64,000 bases of DNA from CAISCU01 sp051861545 (GTDB lineage: Bacteria > Bacteroidota > Bacteroidia > UKL13-3). The stretch is from contig JBIMKP010000002.1 in the NCBI GenBank assembly GCA_051861545.1, positions 128,421 to 192,420 on the forward strand. The letters run 5' to 3'. The notes below the pieces were generated by a model. The model saw only the letters and a program-made list of their open reading frames with translations, did no database searches and was not told the origin of the DNA. Of this stretch, positions 50,733-59,602 are shown in pieces; the first letter of the stretch is position 1; each line of letters starts with the position of its first letter. Both the position numbers and the translations under genes were made by a program.

Positions 50733-52763
50733 CTACAGTGCAGCCAAAGCCGTTTTAATTTCATTTAAATTGAATGGTTCGGGCTTTAATTCTAGTTTTT
50801 CGTTTGAGCTAAATTTCTTCGTTTCCTTTAAAAATAATGGTCCCAAATTTTTATCGAAACTCATCATGATTACGTTTATTTCCTTGTTTTTGGGTAATCT
50901 TATATTGTATCCTTTAGCATCTCTATAAGCAAAAACCAAACTTTTTTCTCCTTTAATCTGGAAATAAATTTGTGCTTCTTCTTTAAATGGAATTTCAATG
51001 TAAACCATCATTGCTGGAGGAGTCGTACTAAAACGGTCACAGTTATACATGCCAAAATTAGTGAGTGATGCACTGTATATCATTTTGGCTGCACCTTCAT
51101 TTACTAAGCCTAGTCTTGTGCGTTTTGCTAAAATATCATCACCTGCTTTTTTTAATTCTGTTTCTATTTGTTCTTTGGCCAAAAATGATTCCATCACCTG
51201 GTTTTCATTTTCATTATAATCGTGCAAATTGTTAAATGTCCAAGTTTGTAAATTGATAGCCACTTTGTGGTTAAATTTTTGTGAAACCTGCATTAATGAT
51301 AAATTTTCTATTTGTTCAATTTTGCCCTTCAACCAATAACTCTGATTCATCACTTCTGCACTGCCCGCTTTAACTCTTGCAAGGTTTAATAAATATGATT
51401 TTGGCGAAACAGCAGATAATTTATCACTGTCATTTATTGCTACAAATTTCTCTAGCGCTTTATTAAAAGCATTTGTTTCCAACAATTCAATATTGTAATT
51501 GCAGTTTTCTTTTTGATTACTTAACCAAGTTTTAAATTTTTGGTATTCTGTAGTTTCATAATTAATTGAATCTTTTTTGTATTGTTCAATTGCAGCAGTA
51601 TATCTACTTAAATTTCTGTTGTATTTGTTTAGTTTTTCTTGGTATAACTTTTCTCTTCTTTTTAATTCGGCATTGTATCTTTTATCGAGTTTTTCTTTAT
51701 TGACATAAAAGCGTTCAAAATAGGTATTGTAAATTTCTTTTGGAGGTAATGGATATTTTTTTGGAGCTGCAGGAATAATTGGCTGAACAGGTGGTGGTGG
51801 AAGTTTATAGATGAATGAAATGTTTTTTAGTTTCACGAATCTTTCAGGTAACCTACCTGCTAAAAACAACTTCGAATTAACTTTAGTAAAAGGAATTTTT
51901 ATCTTTTCTTTCTTTTCAACGGCAAATGTATTGGGTGTAATTTTCCATTCTGTAATTCCACTTGAATTTTTTTCAGCCACAAATACATTCATACCTTCTT
52001 TTATGTTGTTTGATGGCATTTCAACTGCCATAGATTTACCCGATTTCAATTTTAAGTTTTTACCGTTTTGAATAGCTTTTACTTCAAACATTCCTCCTGT
52101 TTCTAATATTTGTCCATTAGAACTAGTTGATATTTGTTTTTCAATGGCATTCCTATCTGAATAGATTTCTGTAAGCTCAATTTTAACTGGTCCAGGACCA
52201 ATTGCTTGTCCATCTTCAGTTTCAAGTGAATTGGCTGGGATTATAATCTCCAAACCTTTTTCACCTTCCACTTTGTTTTCAATTTTCGGGTTGATTTCTA
52301 TTACCTGTGCTTTGGTTTCAGAGATCTGATTGATGACATCTGATGTTGATTTGAAATCATACAATTTTACTTTGATTTCAACCCGTCTATTTTCTTTCTT
52401 GCCGCTTTCTTTTGTATTACTAGCTTTAGGTTTATTTTCACCAAACCAATTCATAGAAATGCGGTTTTCTTGAATCCCGTTTTCGCCTAAAAATGTTCTT
52501 ACTTGTTGTGCTCGGCGGTTCGATAATTGTTGATTGTATTCTTCACTGGCATCATGGTCGGTATGACCCGTAATAGTAATTTCATGATAAGAAGAATTAC
52601 CCAATTCCTGAATGAGTTTTTTGAGTTCAGCACGATCTTGTTTGTCTAAACCAAACTCGTCAGATTCAAAAAAAATTTGAAGTGTTTTTTCATGGCTTTG
52701 CGCCATTGTGATGCTTACTCCTCCTAGTAGTAAAAACATCAGCAAGTAAAATTTTGTACGCAT
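50733..52763 (-). CDS. OmpA-domain / ZU5-like outer-membrane-associated protein (paralogue 1)
   Basis: 676 aa. Signal peptide (FYLLMFLLLGGVSITMAQ). The OmpA C-like peptidoglycan-binding domain sits unusually at the N-terminus (FESDEFGLDKQDRAELKKL, ITGHTDHDASEEYNQQLSNR, RRVEIKVKL). A ZU5-like beta domain follows (GLEIIIPANSLETEDGQ to MAVEMPSNN). Then come a Pro-rich linker (LPPPPVQPIIPAAPKKYPLP), a long basic/acidic helical coiled coil (LDKRYNAELKRREKLYQEKL), and a C-terminal domain containing SLTNFGMYNCDRF. The duplicate at 53147 has the same length. Probably links the outer membrane to peptidoglycan; the C-terminal role is unknown. Confidence 0.82.
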   Translation of the reverse strand: MRTKFYLLMFLLLGGVSITMAQSHEKTLQIFFESDEFGLDKQDRAELKKLIQELGNSSYHEITITGHTDHDASEEYNQQLSNRRAQQVRTFLGENGIQENRISMNWFGENKPKASNTKESGKKENRRVEIKVKLYDFKSTSDVINQISETKAQVIEINPKIENKVEGEKGLEIIIPANSLETEDGQAIGPGPVKIELTEIYSDRNAIEKQISTSSNGQILETGGMFEVKAIQNGKNLKLKSGKSMAVEMPSNNIKEGMNVFVAEKNSSGITEWKITPNTFAVEKKEKIKIPFTKVNSKLFLAGRLPERFVKLKNISFIYKLPPPPVQPIIPAAPKKYPLPPKEIYNTYFERFYVNKEKLDKRYNAELKRREKLYQEKLNKYNRNLSRYTAAIEQYKKDSINYETTEYQKFKTWLSNQKENCNYNIELLETNAFNKALEKFVAINDSDKLSAVSPKSYLLNLARVKAGSAEVMNQSYWLKGKIEQIENLSLMQVSQKFNHKVAINLQTWTFNNLHDYNENENQVMESFLAKEQIETELKKAGDDILAKRTRLGLVNEGAAKMIYSASLTNFGMYNCDRFSTTPPAMMVYIEIPFKEEAQIYFQIKGEKSLVFAYRDAKGYNIRLPKNKEINVIMMSFDKNLGPLFLKETKKFSSNEKLELKPEPFNLNEIKTALAAL

Positions 52764-53146
52764 GTTTCATTTTTTTATGGAATTAGAACGACAATAAAAT
52801 CAGATTGTTACATTCTGGTACTATTCTTTCATGAAGTAAAATAATTTAGTTTAGATTGCGTTTTAGTTCGTTGTTTTTGTTTATTTCAAATGTAAAAATC
52901 ACTACAACAAAACCAACTCCAAAGAATGTTATTTCATTAAAAAACAGACTTACACGGAAACCGATGCGTACGCATAACATTTTCAAAATCAAGGGCTGTT
53001 TATAAAGACAATTATTTATACTATTGAGGTTAAATAAAACAAGAAAAGCCCAAAGGGCTTTTCTTGTTTTAAAGGTAAATACTTGTTCGTTTAAGTTATA
53101 AGTATCGCTTTCAAACTTCTATACTTCTAATATTCGGTAGTTTCAT
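52764..53146. other. Spacer between the OmpA/ZU5 paralogues
   Basis: The ~100 bp nearest the upstream gene start (52764-52870) is almost identical to the region after 55178 (both contain ACGACAATAAAATCAGATTG). This is a duplicated control region. The rest has a terminator and no gene. Confidence 0.6.
53037..53070. terminator. Terminator of the second OmpA/ZU5 gene
   Basis: AAACAAGAAAAGCCC-AAA-GGGCTTTTCTTGTTT perfect hairpin, 77 bp past the stop at 53147. Confidence 0.85.
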
Positions 53147-55177
53147 TTATAAACTCGCAAGTGCGGTCTTCATTTCCTTTAAACTGATAGGTTTTGGACT
53201 CAATTCAATCGTTTCATTTGTGGTAATGGTCTTATTCTCTTTAACAAATAATGGACCTAAGTTTTTGTCGTAACTTAACATTACTACAACTACTTCTTTA
53301 TTTTTTGGTAGTTTAATATAATATCCTTCATTCTTTTTATATGCATAGATCAAACTTTTCTCCCCTTTAATCTGGAAATAAATTTGGGCTTCATCTTTAT
53401 AAGGAATTTCAATTCTGACCATCATTGCCGGAGGAGTTTCGCTAAATCTATCACAGTTAAACATCCCAAAATTTGTTAATGAAGTTTTGTAAACCATACT
53501 TGCAGAACTGACATTCATTAAACCCAGATTACTTCTTTTTTGAAAGATATCTGCTTGTGCCTTTTCAAGTTCTTTGTCAATATGGTCAAGTTTTACAAAT
53601 TCCTCCATTATTGAGTTTTTGTATGAATACGAATTGAAAAAATTGTCGGCATATTTTACCTGCAAATTAATCGGCGTTTGATACCCATATATATGAGCAA
53701 TCTCCATTAAACTCAATCCTTCCATTTCACTGATTTTTTCTTTCGACCAATAACTTTGCATCAGAATTTCATCACTTCTAAAATTAATATTTGCTAGATT
53801 AGTTAAATAGGTTTTGGGAGAAAGTGCAGTTAATTCATTGCTGTCGTTGGCCGCTACAAATTTGTGAATCGCCTTATTATACATATTGGTTTCAGTTAAC
53901 AGGATATTAAACTCACAATTTTCTTTTTGTTGATTTAGCCATGATTTGAATTTATGAAGTTCCATTGTTTCATAAGCTAATGAGTCACTTTTGTATTGCT
54001 GAATAGTAGCGATGTATTTGTCTAAATTTCTATTGTATTTTTTTAATTTTTCCTGATAAAGATTTTCTCTTCTTTCAACTTCAGTTTCATACCTTTTATC
54101 TAATGTGGTTTTGTTCACATAAAATCTTTCCAAAAAGGAATTATAAACTTCTTTTTTAGGTAGCTGATATTTTTTAGGAGGGGCTGGAATTGTTGGATGT
54201 ACTGGTGGTGGTGGGATTTTATAAACGTAGGTTATATTCTTTAATTTGCCTTTTATAGATTGTTTCTTACCTGCTAAAAATAGTTGAGTATTGATTTTTG
54301 TATAAGGAAGTTTCACTCGTTTTTTAGATTGAACAACGAACCTATTTGGAGTAATTTTCCATTCTGTAATTCCACTTGAATTTTTTTCTGCTACAAATAC
54401 ATTCATGCCTTCTTTTAAATTGTTTGATGGCATTTCAATACCCATTGATTTTCCTGATTTCAATTTTAAATTTTTACCATTTTGAGTAGCTTTTACTTCA
54501 AACATTCCTCCGGTTTCTAATATTTGTCCTTCTGATGTAGTTGATATCTGTTTCTCTATTGCATTTCGGTCTGAATAAATTTCTGTAAGCTCAATCTTTA
54601 CAGGTCCCGGACTGATGGCTTGTCCATCTTCTGTTTCAAGTGAATTGGCAGGAATTGTTATCTCCAAACCTTTTTCACCTTCCACTTTGTTTTCAATTTT
54701 TGGGTTGATTTCTATTACCTGTGTTTTGGTTTCAGAAATCTGATTTATTACATCTGATGTTGATTTGAAATCATACAATTTTACTTTTATTTCAACCCTT
54801 CTATTTTCTTTTTTACCGCTTTCTTTTGCATTACTAGCTTTGGGTTTATTTTCACCATACCAGTTCATGGTAATGCGGTTTTCTTGAATCCCGTTTTCGC
54901 CTAAAAATGTTCTTACTTGTTGTGCCCTGCGGTTCGATAATTGTTGATTGTATTCTTCACTTGCATCATGGTCGGTATGACCCGTAATAGTAATTTCATG
55001 ATAAGAAGAACTGCCTAATTCCTGAATGAGTTTTTTGAGCTCAGCTCTGTCTTGTTTGTCTAAACCAAACTCATCAGATTCGAAGTGAATTTGAATTGTT
55101 TTTTCATGGCTTTGCGCCATTGAGATGCTTACTCCTCCTAGTAGTAAGAACATCAGCAAGTAAAATTTTGTACGCAT
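53147..55177 (-). CDS. OmpA-domain / ZU5-like outer-membrane-associated protein (paralogue 2)
   Basis: 676 aa, same architecture as the gene at 50733. The first ~310 residues (signal, OmpA domain, ZU5-like domain) are near-identical to its twin, differing at scattered positions such as ITMNWYGENKP versus ISMNWFGENKP. The Pro-rich linker and coiled coil are similar. The last third (for example SLMEIAHIYGYQTPINLQ versus SLMQVSQKFNHKVAINLQ) has diverged strongly, yet both keep SLTNFGM-NCDRFS-TPPAMM and end in KTALA-L. The pattern suggests tandem duplication with conversion of the 5' half. Confidence 0.82.
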   Translation of the reverse strand: MRTKFYLLMFLLLGGVSISMAQSHEKTIQIHFESDEFGLDKQDRAELKKLIQELGSSSYHEITITGHTDHDASEEYNQQLSNRRAQQVRTFLGENGIQENRITMNWYGENKPKASNAKESGKKENRRVEIKVKLYDFKSTSDVINQISETKTQVIEINPKIENKVEGEKGLEITIPANSLETEDGQAISPGPVKIELTEIYSDRNAIEKQISTTSEGQILETGGMFEVKATQNGKNLKLKSGKSMGIEMPSNNLKEGMNVFVAEKNSSGITEWKITPNRFVVQSKKRVKLPYTKINTQLFLAGKKQSIKGKLKNITYVYKIPPPPVHPTIPAPPKKYQLPKKEVYNSFLERFYVNKTTLDKRYETEVERRENLYQEKLKKYNRNLDKYIATIQQYKSDSLAYETMELHKFKSWLNQQKENCEFNILLTETNMYNKAIHKFVAANDSNELTALSPKTYLTNLANINFRSDEILMQSYWSKEKISEMEGLSLMEIAHIYGYQTPINLQVKYADNFFNSYSYKNSIMEEFVKLDHIDKELEKAQADIFQKRSNLGLMNVSSASMVYKTSLTNFGMFNCDRFSETPPAMMVRIEIPYKDEAQIYFQIKGEKSLIYAYKKNEGYYIKLPKNKEVVVVMLSYDKNLGPLFVKENKTITTNETIELSPKPISLKEMKTALASL

Positions 55178-55361
55178 GTTTCATTTTTTTATGGGATTAG
55201 AACGACAATAAAATCAGATTGTTACATTCTGGTACTATTCTTTCAAGCGATAAAATAATTTAGTTTAAAATGCGTTTTAGCTTCTTGTTTTTATTTTATT
55301 TTGATGGTTGAAATCAATTTTTTTTGTTTTACATATACATCAATTATGCACCATATTAAAA

Positions 55362-56012
55362 ATGATCAAACAATTTATTTTTATATCGACACTATATTCT
55401 CTGATGACAATATCCTGTTCATCACCAACCGAGGAAAAAGCAAATTCTTCTTCAACAAATGAAACTTTAACCTTAAAGACAGATTCCAATGCAAAATCAG
55501 ATTCTTTGCTAATGAAGGAACTCATTAAGGAATATGATTTAAACCGCATAGACACTTTTATTGTAGGTGATGTGAATGGTGATGGTGTAAAAGACAAAGC
55601 TGTTATTCTGCCTCTGACTTTCATTAACGTCAACAATAAAATAGTAAACCAATATGTTAACATTGCTTTTACTTGCAACATTTCAATGTTAAAACATTCA
55701 AATGGTTTTCATGGACTGATTGCAAACGTTGGCGATCTTGATGGAAATAATTCAGATGAAATAGTTTATTGCCCCAACTGGTATCAAAGTAATTCAGGAG
55801 GTATTTACATTTATGGATATAGAAGGAATAAATGGACTTTGTTCAGTAGTGGGTCCATAAGGCGCGATATTCTAGAAGAACAAAACAACCCAATAAAATA
55901 TTTAAAAAGCAGAATAAAGAAAATTGACAATTATTCTTTCTTGTTAACTCAACATGTATGGACCGATGAGGGGAAATTTATTGACTCGACAAATACAGTT
56001 ATAATCAAATGA
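55362..56012 (+). CDS. Lipoprotein with FG-GAP-like repeat
   Basis: 216 aa from ATG 55362 (a TTG start at 55308 would add residues before the signal peptide). Lipoprotein signal MIKQFIFISTLYSLMTISCS with the lipobox Cys at 19, then a Ser/Thr/Glu-rich linker. Two FG-GAP-like blades: IDTFIVGDVNGDGVKDKAVI and LIANVGDLDGNNSDEIVYCP. A short C-terminal tail follows. Too short for a full propeller; perhaps a sensor or binding lipoprotein. Function unknown. Confidence 0.75.
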   Translation: MIKQFIFISTLYSLMTISCSSPTEEKANSSSTNETLTLKTDSNAKSDSLLMKELIKEYDLNRIDTFIVGDVNGDGVKDKAVILPLTFINVNNKIVNQYVNIAFTCNISMLKHSNGFHGLIANVGDLDGNNSDEIVYCPNWYQSNSGGIYIYGYRRNKWTLFSSGSIRRDILEEQNNPIKYLKSRIKKIDNYSFLLTQHVWTDEGKFIDSTNTVIIK

Positions 56013-56335
56013 ATTAGGAAAAACAGAGTATAGCAGCAAATTTGCAATTGTAGTGCAATTCGTCTTTGTATGACGGGATTTTAGTAATTGATAATTTCGT
56101 TTTCCCAATTTACATTTTGATTAAGTAAGTACGCCTCCAATCTTTAGAACAAAAAAATCAATCTTATCATTTAGCATTTCTCTAAACAGGAAATCTTGGA
56201 ATAAGAACTTCTCCTTCCAATCCAATAAACATAATCATGATTTTTTGATAGAAAGAAAGGAAGTCATTCATGCTTCTTTCCAATTTTTGATTTTACAAAT
56301 GAGCTAGTGGCTAAATTTGATTAATTTGCCAGCCA
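56013..56335. other. Gene-free stretch before comB
   Basis: No ORF, terminator or repeat shared with the rest of the window that I can see, apart from the comB promoter at its right end. Confidence 0.5.
56287..56319 (+). promoter_or_regulatory. Promoter of comB
   Basis: TTG (56287-56289), 22-nt spacer, TAAATTTG (56312-56319), 16 nt before the ATG at 56336. Confidence 0.55.
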
Positions 56336-57046
56336 ATGAAAAACATAGAAATTGTATACACTCCGAAGCTATTGCCTTTGTATGATTTAAAAGGTAAAAC
56401 GGTTGTGGTGATTGATATTTTAAGAGCAACTAGCACCATGTGTGTAGCTTTTGAAACAGGAATAGATAAAATTTTGCCAGTTTCTACTCCTGAAGAATGT
56501 AGCATTTTTAAGGATTTTGATTTTCTAACAGCAGCAGAACGAAATGCAGAAAAACTTCCGGGTTTTGATATGGGCAATTCTCCTTTTGAGTTTTTAAATC
56601 CTTTGATTGAAGGGAAAAAAATTGCATTTACTACAACCAACGGCACAAAAGCAATAAAATTAGCAAGACAACAAGAAGCAGCAGAAATTGTGATTGGCTC
56701 CTTTCTCAATATAGATGCAGTTGAAAGGTATCTCATTGAAAAAAATCGACCGGTAGTTTTATTATGTGCAGGTTGGAAAGACAAGTACAATCTTGAAGAT
56801 ACCTTATTTGCAGGAGCATTGGCTCAAAGATTAGCAGAGGAGGATATGCAGGAAGATGACTCTTGTATTGCTGGAATTGCCTTATTCGAACAACACAAAA
56901 ACGAATTAGAAACTTTGGTAAGAAAATCATCACATGCTAGAAGATTCCAATTATTACATAGCCAAACCGATGATGTATCATTTTGTCTGCAAATGAATTA
57001 TACCCAAAAAGTTCCTAGATTATCTGGTGAATACATCATCGCCTAA
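56336..57046 (+). CDS. comB: 2-phosphosulfolactate phosphatase family protein (ComB-like)
   Basis: 236 aa, the usual ComB length. Motifs VVVIDILRATSTM, LPGFDMGNSPFEF, IAFTTTNGTKAI, VVLLCAGWKDKYNLEDTLFAGAL and the C-terminal SSHARRFQLLHSQTDD. ComB dephosphorylates 2-phosphosulfolactate to sulfolactate, a step of coenzyme M or sulfonate synthesis. In Bacteroidota without coenzyme M the physiological role may be sulfonolipid- or sulfolactate-related (inference). Monocistronic. Confidence 0.88.
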   Translation: MKNIEIVYTPKLLPLYDLKGKTVVVIDILRATSTMCVAFETGIDKILPVSTPEECSIFKDFDFLTAAERNAEKLPGFDMGNSPFEFLNPLIEGKKIAFTTTNGTKAIKLARQQEAAEIVIGSFLNIDAVERYLIEKNRPVVLLCAGWKDKYNLEDTLFAGALAQRLAEEDMQEDDSCIAGIALFEQHKNELETLVRKSSHARRFQLLHSQTDDVSFCLQMNYTQKVPRLSGEYIIA

Positions 57047-57100
57047 TTATTCCAATTGGATGAGCTTTGTGGCTTAGTTTGGTGACGAAATTCAATTTTT

Positions 57101-57127
57101 TTGTTCAAATAATTAGTCCTAAGTTTG
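57101..57127 (+). promoter_or_regulatory. Promoter of alanine dehydrogenase gene
   Basis: TTG (57101-57103), 16-nt spacer, TAAGTTTG (57120-57127). Expected start near 57131, which favours ATG 57147 over the TTG at 57138. Confidence 0.55.
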
Positions 57128-57146
57128 CCCTCCAAACTTGAAAATT

Positions 57147-58262
57147 ATGATTATTGGTGTTCCAAAAGAAATCAAAAACAATGAAAACCGTGTAGGATTA
57201 ACTCCAGCGGGTGTTTCAGCTCTTTGCAAAGCAGGTCATACTGTATATGTACAAGCTACAGCCGGTATCGGAAGTGGTTTTAGTGATGAAGAGTATGCTG
57301 CAGCAGGCGCTACTATGTTAGCAAGCATTGAAGAAATCTACAAAATTGCTGATATGATTATTAAAGTGAAAGAGCCAATTGCGCTTGAGTATCCTTTGAT
57401 TAAAGAAAACCAATTGTTGTTTACTTATTTCCACTTTGCATCTTATGAGCCATTAACCAATGCCATGATTGAGCGTAAAGCGGTTTGTTTGGCATATGAA
57501 ACTGTAGAAAAGAAAGACCGTTCATTGCCATTATTGGTTCCAATGAGTGAAGTGGCTGGAAGAATGAGTATCCAAGAAGGTGCTAAATATCTAGAAAAAC
57601 CTATGGGTGGACGTGGTATCCTTTTAGGAGGTGTACCTGGAGTTAAACCAGCCAATGTGTTGATTTTAGGTGGTGGTATCGTTGGAACACAAGCTGCTAA
57701 AATGGCTGCTGGTATGTCTGCTGATGTTACTATCATGGATATTTCTATTCCTAGATTACGTGAATTAGATGATATCCTTCCTAAAAATGTTAAAACTGTT
57801 TTCTCTAACGAGTACAATGTAAGAGAAGCTGTTAAACAAGCAGATTTAGTAGTAGGTGCAGTTTTAATTCCTGGTGCTAAAGCTCCTCATTTGGTAACAA
57901 GAGATATGTTAAAAATTATGAAGCCAGGTACTGTTTTGGTAGACGTTGCAGTAGACCAAGGTGGATGTATTGAAACATGTAAACCAACAACTCACGAAGA
58001 TCCTACTTACGTTATTGATGGAATCATCCATTATTGTGTAGCGAATATGCCTGGTGCAGTTCCTTATACTTCAACATTGGCATTAACCAATGCAACTTTA
58101 CCTTATGCACTTCAATTAGCTAACAAAGGCTGGAAAAAGGCTTGTGCTGATAACGAAGAGTTAAGATTAGGTTTAAATGTTGTTGAAGGTAAAGTAGTTT
58201 ACAAAGGCGTTTCAGATGCTTTCAATTTGCCTTACACTGAAGTAAGTGAAGTATTAAACTAA
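57147..58262 (+). CDS. ald: Alanine dehydrogenase
   Basis: 371 aa from ATG 57147, the usual family length. N-terminal MIIGVPKEIKNNENRVGLTP (with the conserved Arg and Lys of substrate binding), VKVKEPI-type loop, then EVAGRMSIQEGAKYLEKPMG. The NAD-binding GVKPANVLILGGGIVGTQAAKMA, VDVAVDQGGCIET and MPGAVPYTSTLALTNATLPY follow. It interconverts L-alanine and pyruvate with NAD+/NADH. Codon use is biased to the frequent codons, suggesting high expression. It ends in its own terminator. Confidence 0.95.
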   Translation: MIIGVPKEIKNNENRVGLTPAGVSALCKAGHTVYVQATAGIGSGFSDEEYAAAGATMLASIEEIYKIADMIIKVKEPIALEYPLIKENQLLFTYFHFASYEPLTNAMIERKAVCLAYETVEKKDRSLPLLVPMSEVAGRMSIQEGAKYLEKPMGGRGILLGGVPGVKPANVLILGGGIVGTQAAKMAAGMSADVTIMDISIPRLRELDDILPKNVKTVFSNEYNVREAVKQADLVVGAVLIPGAKAPHLVTRDMLKIMKPGTVLVDVAVDQGGCIETCKPTTHEDPTYVIDGIIHYCVANMPGAVPYTSTLALTNATLPYALQLANKGWKKACADNEELRLGLNVVEGKVVYKGVSDAFNLPYTEVSEVLN

Positions 58263-58280
58263 GTTTTTTAAAATTCAGAT

Positions 58281-58313
58281 AAAAGCCGGTTTCGTTTGGA
58301 GCCGGCTTTTTTT
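58281..58313 (+). terminator. Terminator of ald
   Basis: AAAAGCCGG / CCGGCTTTT stem with an imperfect loop region, followed by T7, 18 bp past the stop. Confidence 0.82.
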
Positions 58314-58409
58314 ATGTTTTTTTGAATAATCCCATTCTGACAAATAACGATTTTGAAAATTAAAACTTTATGAATAGAGTTGATTTCACTTTGGTCATTT
58401 TTGCAGAAA

Positions 58410-58617
58410 TTCAAGACCCCGATAGGTGGTCTCATGTTTATAGTAAAAATGTATGATATGTCTTCGCCCTTGTCTTTTGTCAACGCGGACCTTTGGTCCG
58501 CGTTGACAAAAGACAAGGGGTGGGTTTCATCAAAATTTATTTTCTATAATCATGTCATCCCTTCAGGATTTTAAGGATTTGTACAAAAAACAAGATTCTG
58601 ATTCTAATTTAAATTTT
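58410..58617 (-). repeat. Variable-arm hairpin repeat, copy 3 (complete, inverted)
   Basis: Same conserved ends as the copy at 16125, in the opposite orientation (end 2 at 58410-58450, end 1 at 58545-58617). The hairpin arms 58467-58491 and 58495-58519 are a perfect 25 bp with a TTT loop. The apex ACGCGGACC-TTT-GGTCCGCGT is shared with copy 1. The outer arm half (CCCTTGTCTTTTGTCA) is unlike copy 1. Confidence 0.8.
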
Positions 58618-58650
58618 GTGCTCATATTGGTAATAACAATGTTATTATTC

Positions 58651-58869
58651 CTATTTCTTTTTGAGTGGATTCAGTAAATCTTCCAATCCATTGATTTTAA
58701 TTTCGAACATGGTTTCCAATTGAATTCCCAATTTACTTTTAGGAAATCCTTTTCTTTGAAACCATTCCAAATACGAAACGGGTAAATCACAAATTAATCT
58801 GTCTTTGTATTTACCAAAGGGCATTTTTGTTTTTACTAAGCTTAATAAAATTTCAGGATTGGGTCCCAT
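58651..58869 (-). CDS. DUF3820-family small protein
   Basis: 72 aa from ATG 58869; the ORF extends upstream across the aat start, which is unlikely to be coding. The whole protein matches the DUF3820 pattern: MPFGKYKDRLICDLPVSYLEWF, RKGFPKSKLGIQLETMFEIK. The family is described as putative quorum-sensing-regulated virulence factor-like and has a helical fold; no function is established here. Divergent from aat with a 45-bp gap. Confidence 0.82.
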   Translation of the reverse strand: MGPNPEILLSLVKTKMPFGKYKDRLICDLPVSYLEWFQRKGFPKSKLGIQLETMFEIKINGLEDLLNPLKKK

Positions 58870-58902
58870 GTTTTTTTCTTTCGAATATAAAGCCAATACA
58901 AT

Positions 58903-58910
58903 TATTTTTG
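58903..58910 (+). promoter_or_regulatory. -7 box of aat
   Basis: TATTTTTG ends 4 nt before the ATG at 58915, the same tight geometry as at 4781. The message may be leaderless. No clear -33 box. Confidence 0.45.
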
Positions 58911-58914
58911 AACA

Positions 58915-59553
58915 ATGTATTTTATCCAAGGTGATTCTTTTCCTGATCCTCGATTGGCAGACCAAGAAGGTTTGTTGGCCATAGGTGGTGACCTTCAAAT
59001 TACAAGCTTGATAAAGGCATATTCCATGGGAATTTTCCCTTGGTTTAATGAAGATGAACCTATTATTTGGTGGTGTCCAGACCCAAGACTTGTTTTATTT
59101 CCAAAAGAAATCAAAGTAAGTAAGAGCATGAAACAAATTCTAAAAAAAGGGGAATTTGAGTTCAGCATCAATACAGATTTTGAAGCCGTGATTAGGCATT
59201 GTAGAAATACCAGAGTTGAAGATGGAACTTGGATTAGTGAAGATATTATTCAGGCTTATTTAAATCTTCATGAAGCAGGATTTGCTCATTCATTTGAAGT
59301 AAGAAAAAACAATGAATTAGTAGGAGGATTATACGGTGTAGGATTGGGTAAAGTTTTCTTTGGTGAAAGCATGTTTAGTTTGATGAGTAATGCCAGTAAA
59401 GCAGCTTTAATTTTCCTTTGTTTACACGCCATGCAAGAAGGCATTGAGTTAATTGATTGCCAACAAAGCACCTCTCATTTACAAAGTATGGGAGCAAGAG
59501 AAATTAGTAGAGATAGTTTTTTGGAATTGCTTGATGAATTGATTGAGGAGTAA
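58915..59553 (+). CDS. aat: Leucyl/phenylalanyl-tRNA--protein transferase
   Basis: 212 aa. Motifs DQEGLLAIGGDLQITSLIKA, YSMGIFPWFNEDEPIIWWCP, DPRLVLFP, GGLYGVGLGKVFFGESMFS (acyl-transfer core) and LIDCQQSTSHLQSMGAREI. It adds Leu or Phe from aminoacyl-tRNA to N-terminal Arg/Lys of proteins, making N-degrons for ClpS/ClpAP. Monocistronic. Confidence 0.94.
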   Translation: MYFIQGDSFPDPRLADQEGLLAIGGDLQITSLIKAYSMGIFPWFNEDEPIIWWCPDPRLVLFPKEIKVSKSMKQILKKGEFEFSINTDFEAVIRHCRNTRVEDGTWISEDIIQAYLNLHEAGFAHSFEVRKNNELVGGLYGVGLGKVFFGESMFSLMSNASKAALIFLCLHAMQEGIELIDCQQSTSHLQSMGAREISRDSFLELLDELIEE

Positions 59554-59602
59554 ATGTTTTAGTAAAGTTGATTAAGAACTTTTCTTGTAAAATATAAGCA
59601 AC

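Noticed and set aside
58268..58574. ORFs on both strands encoding the same SFVNAD...TKDKG words
   Set aside because: Both arise from the two arms of the palindromic repeat at 58467-58519, not from coding sequence.
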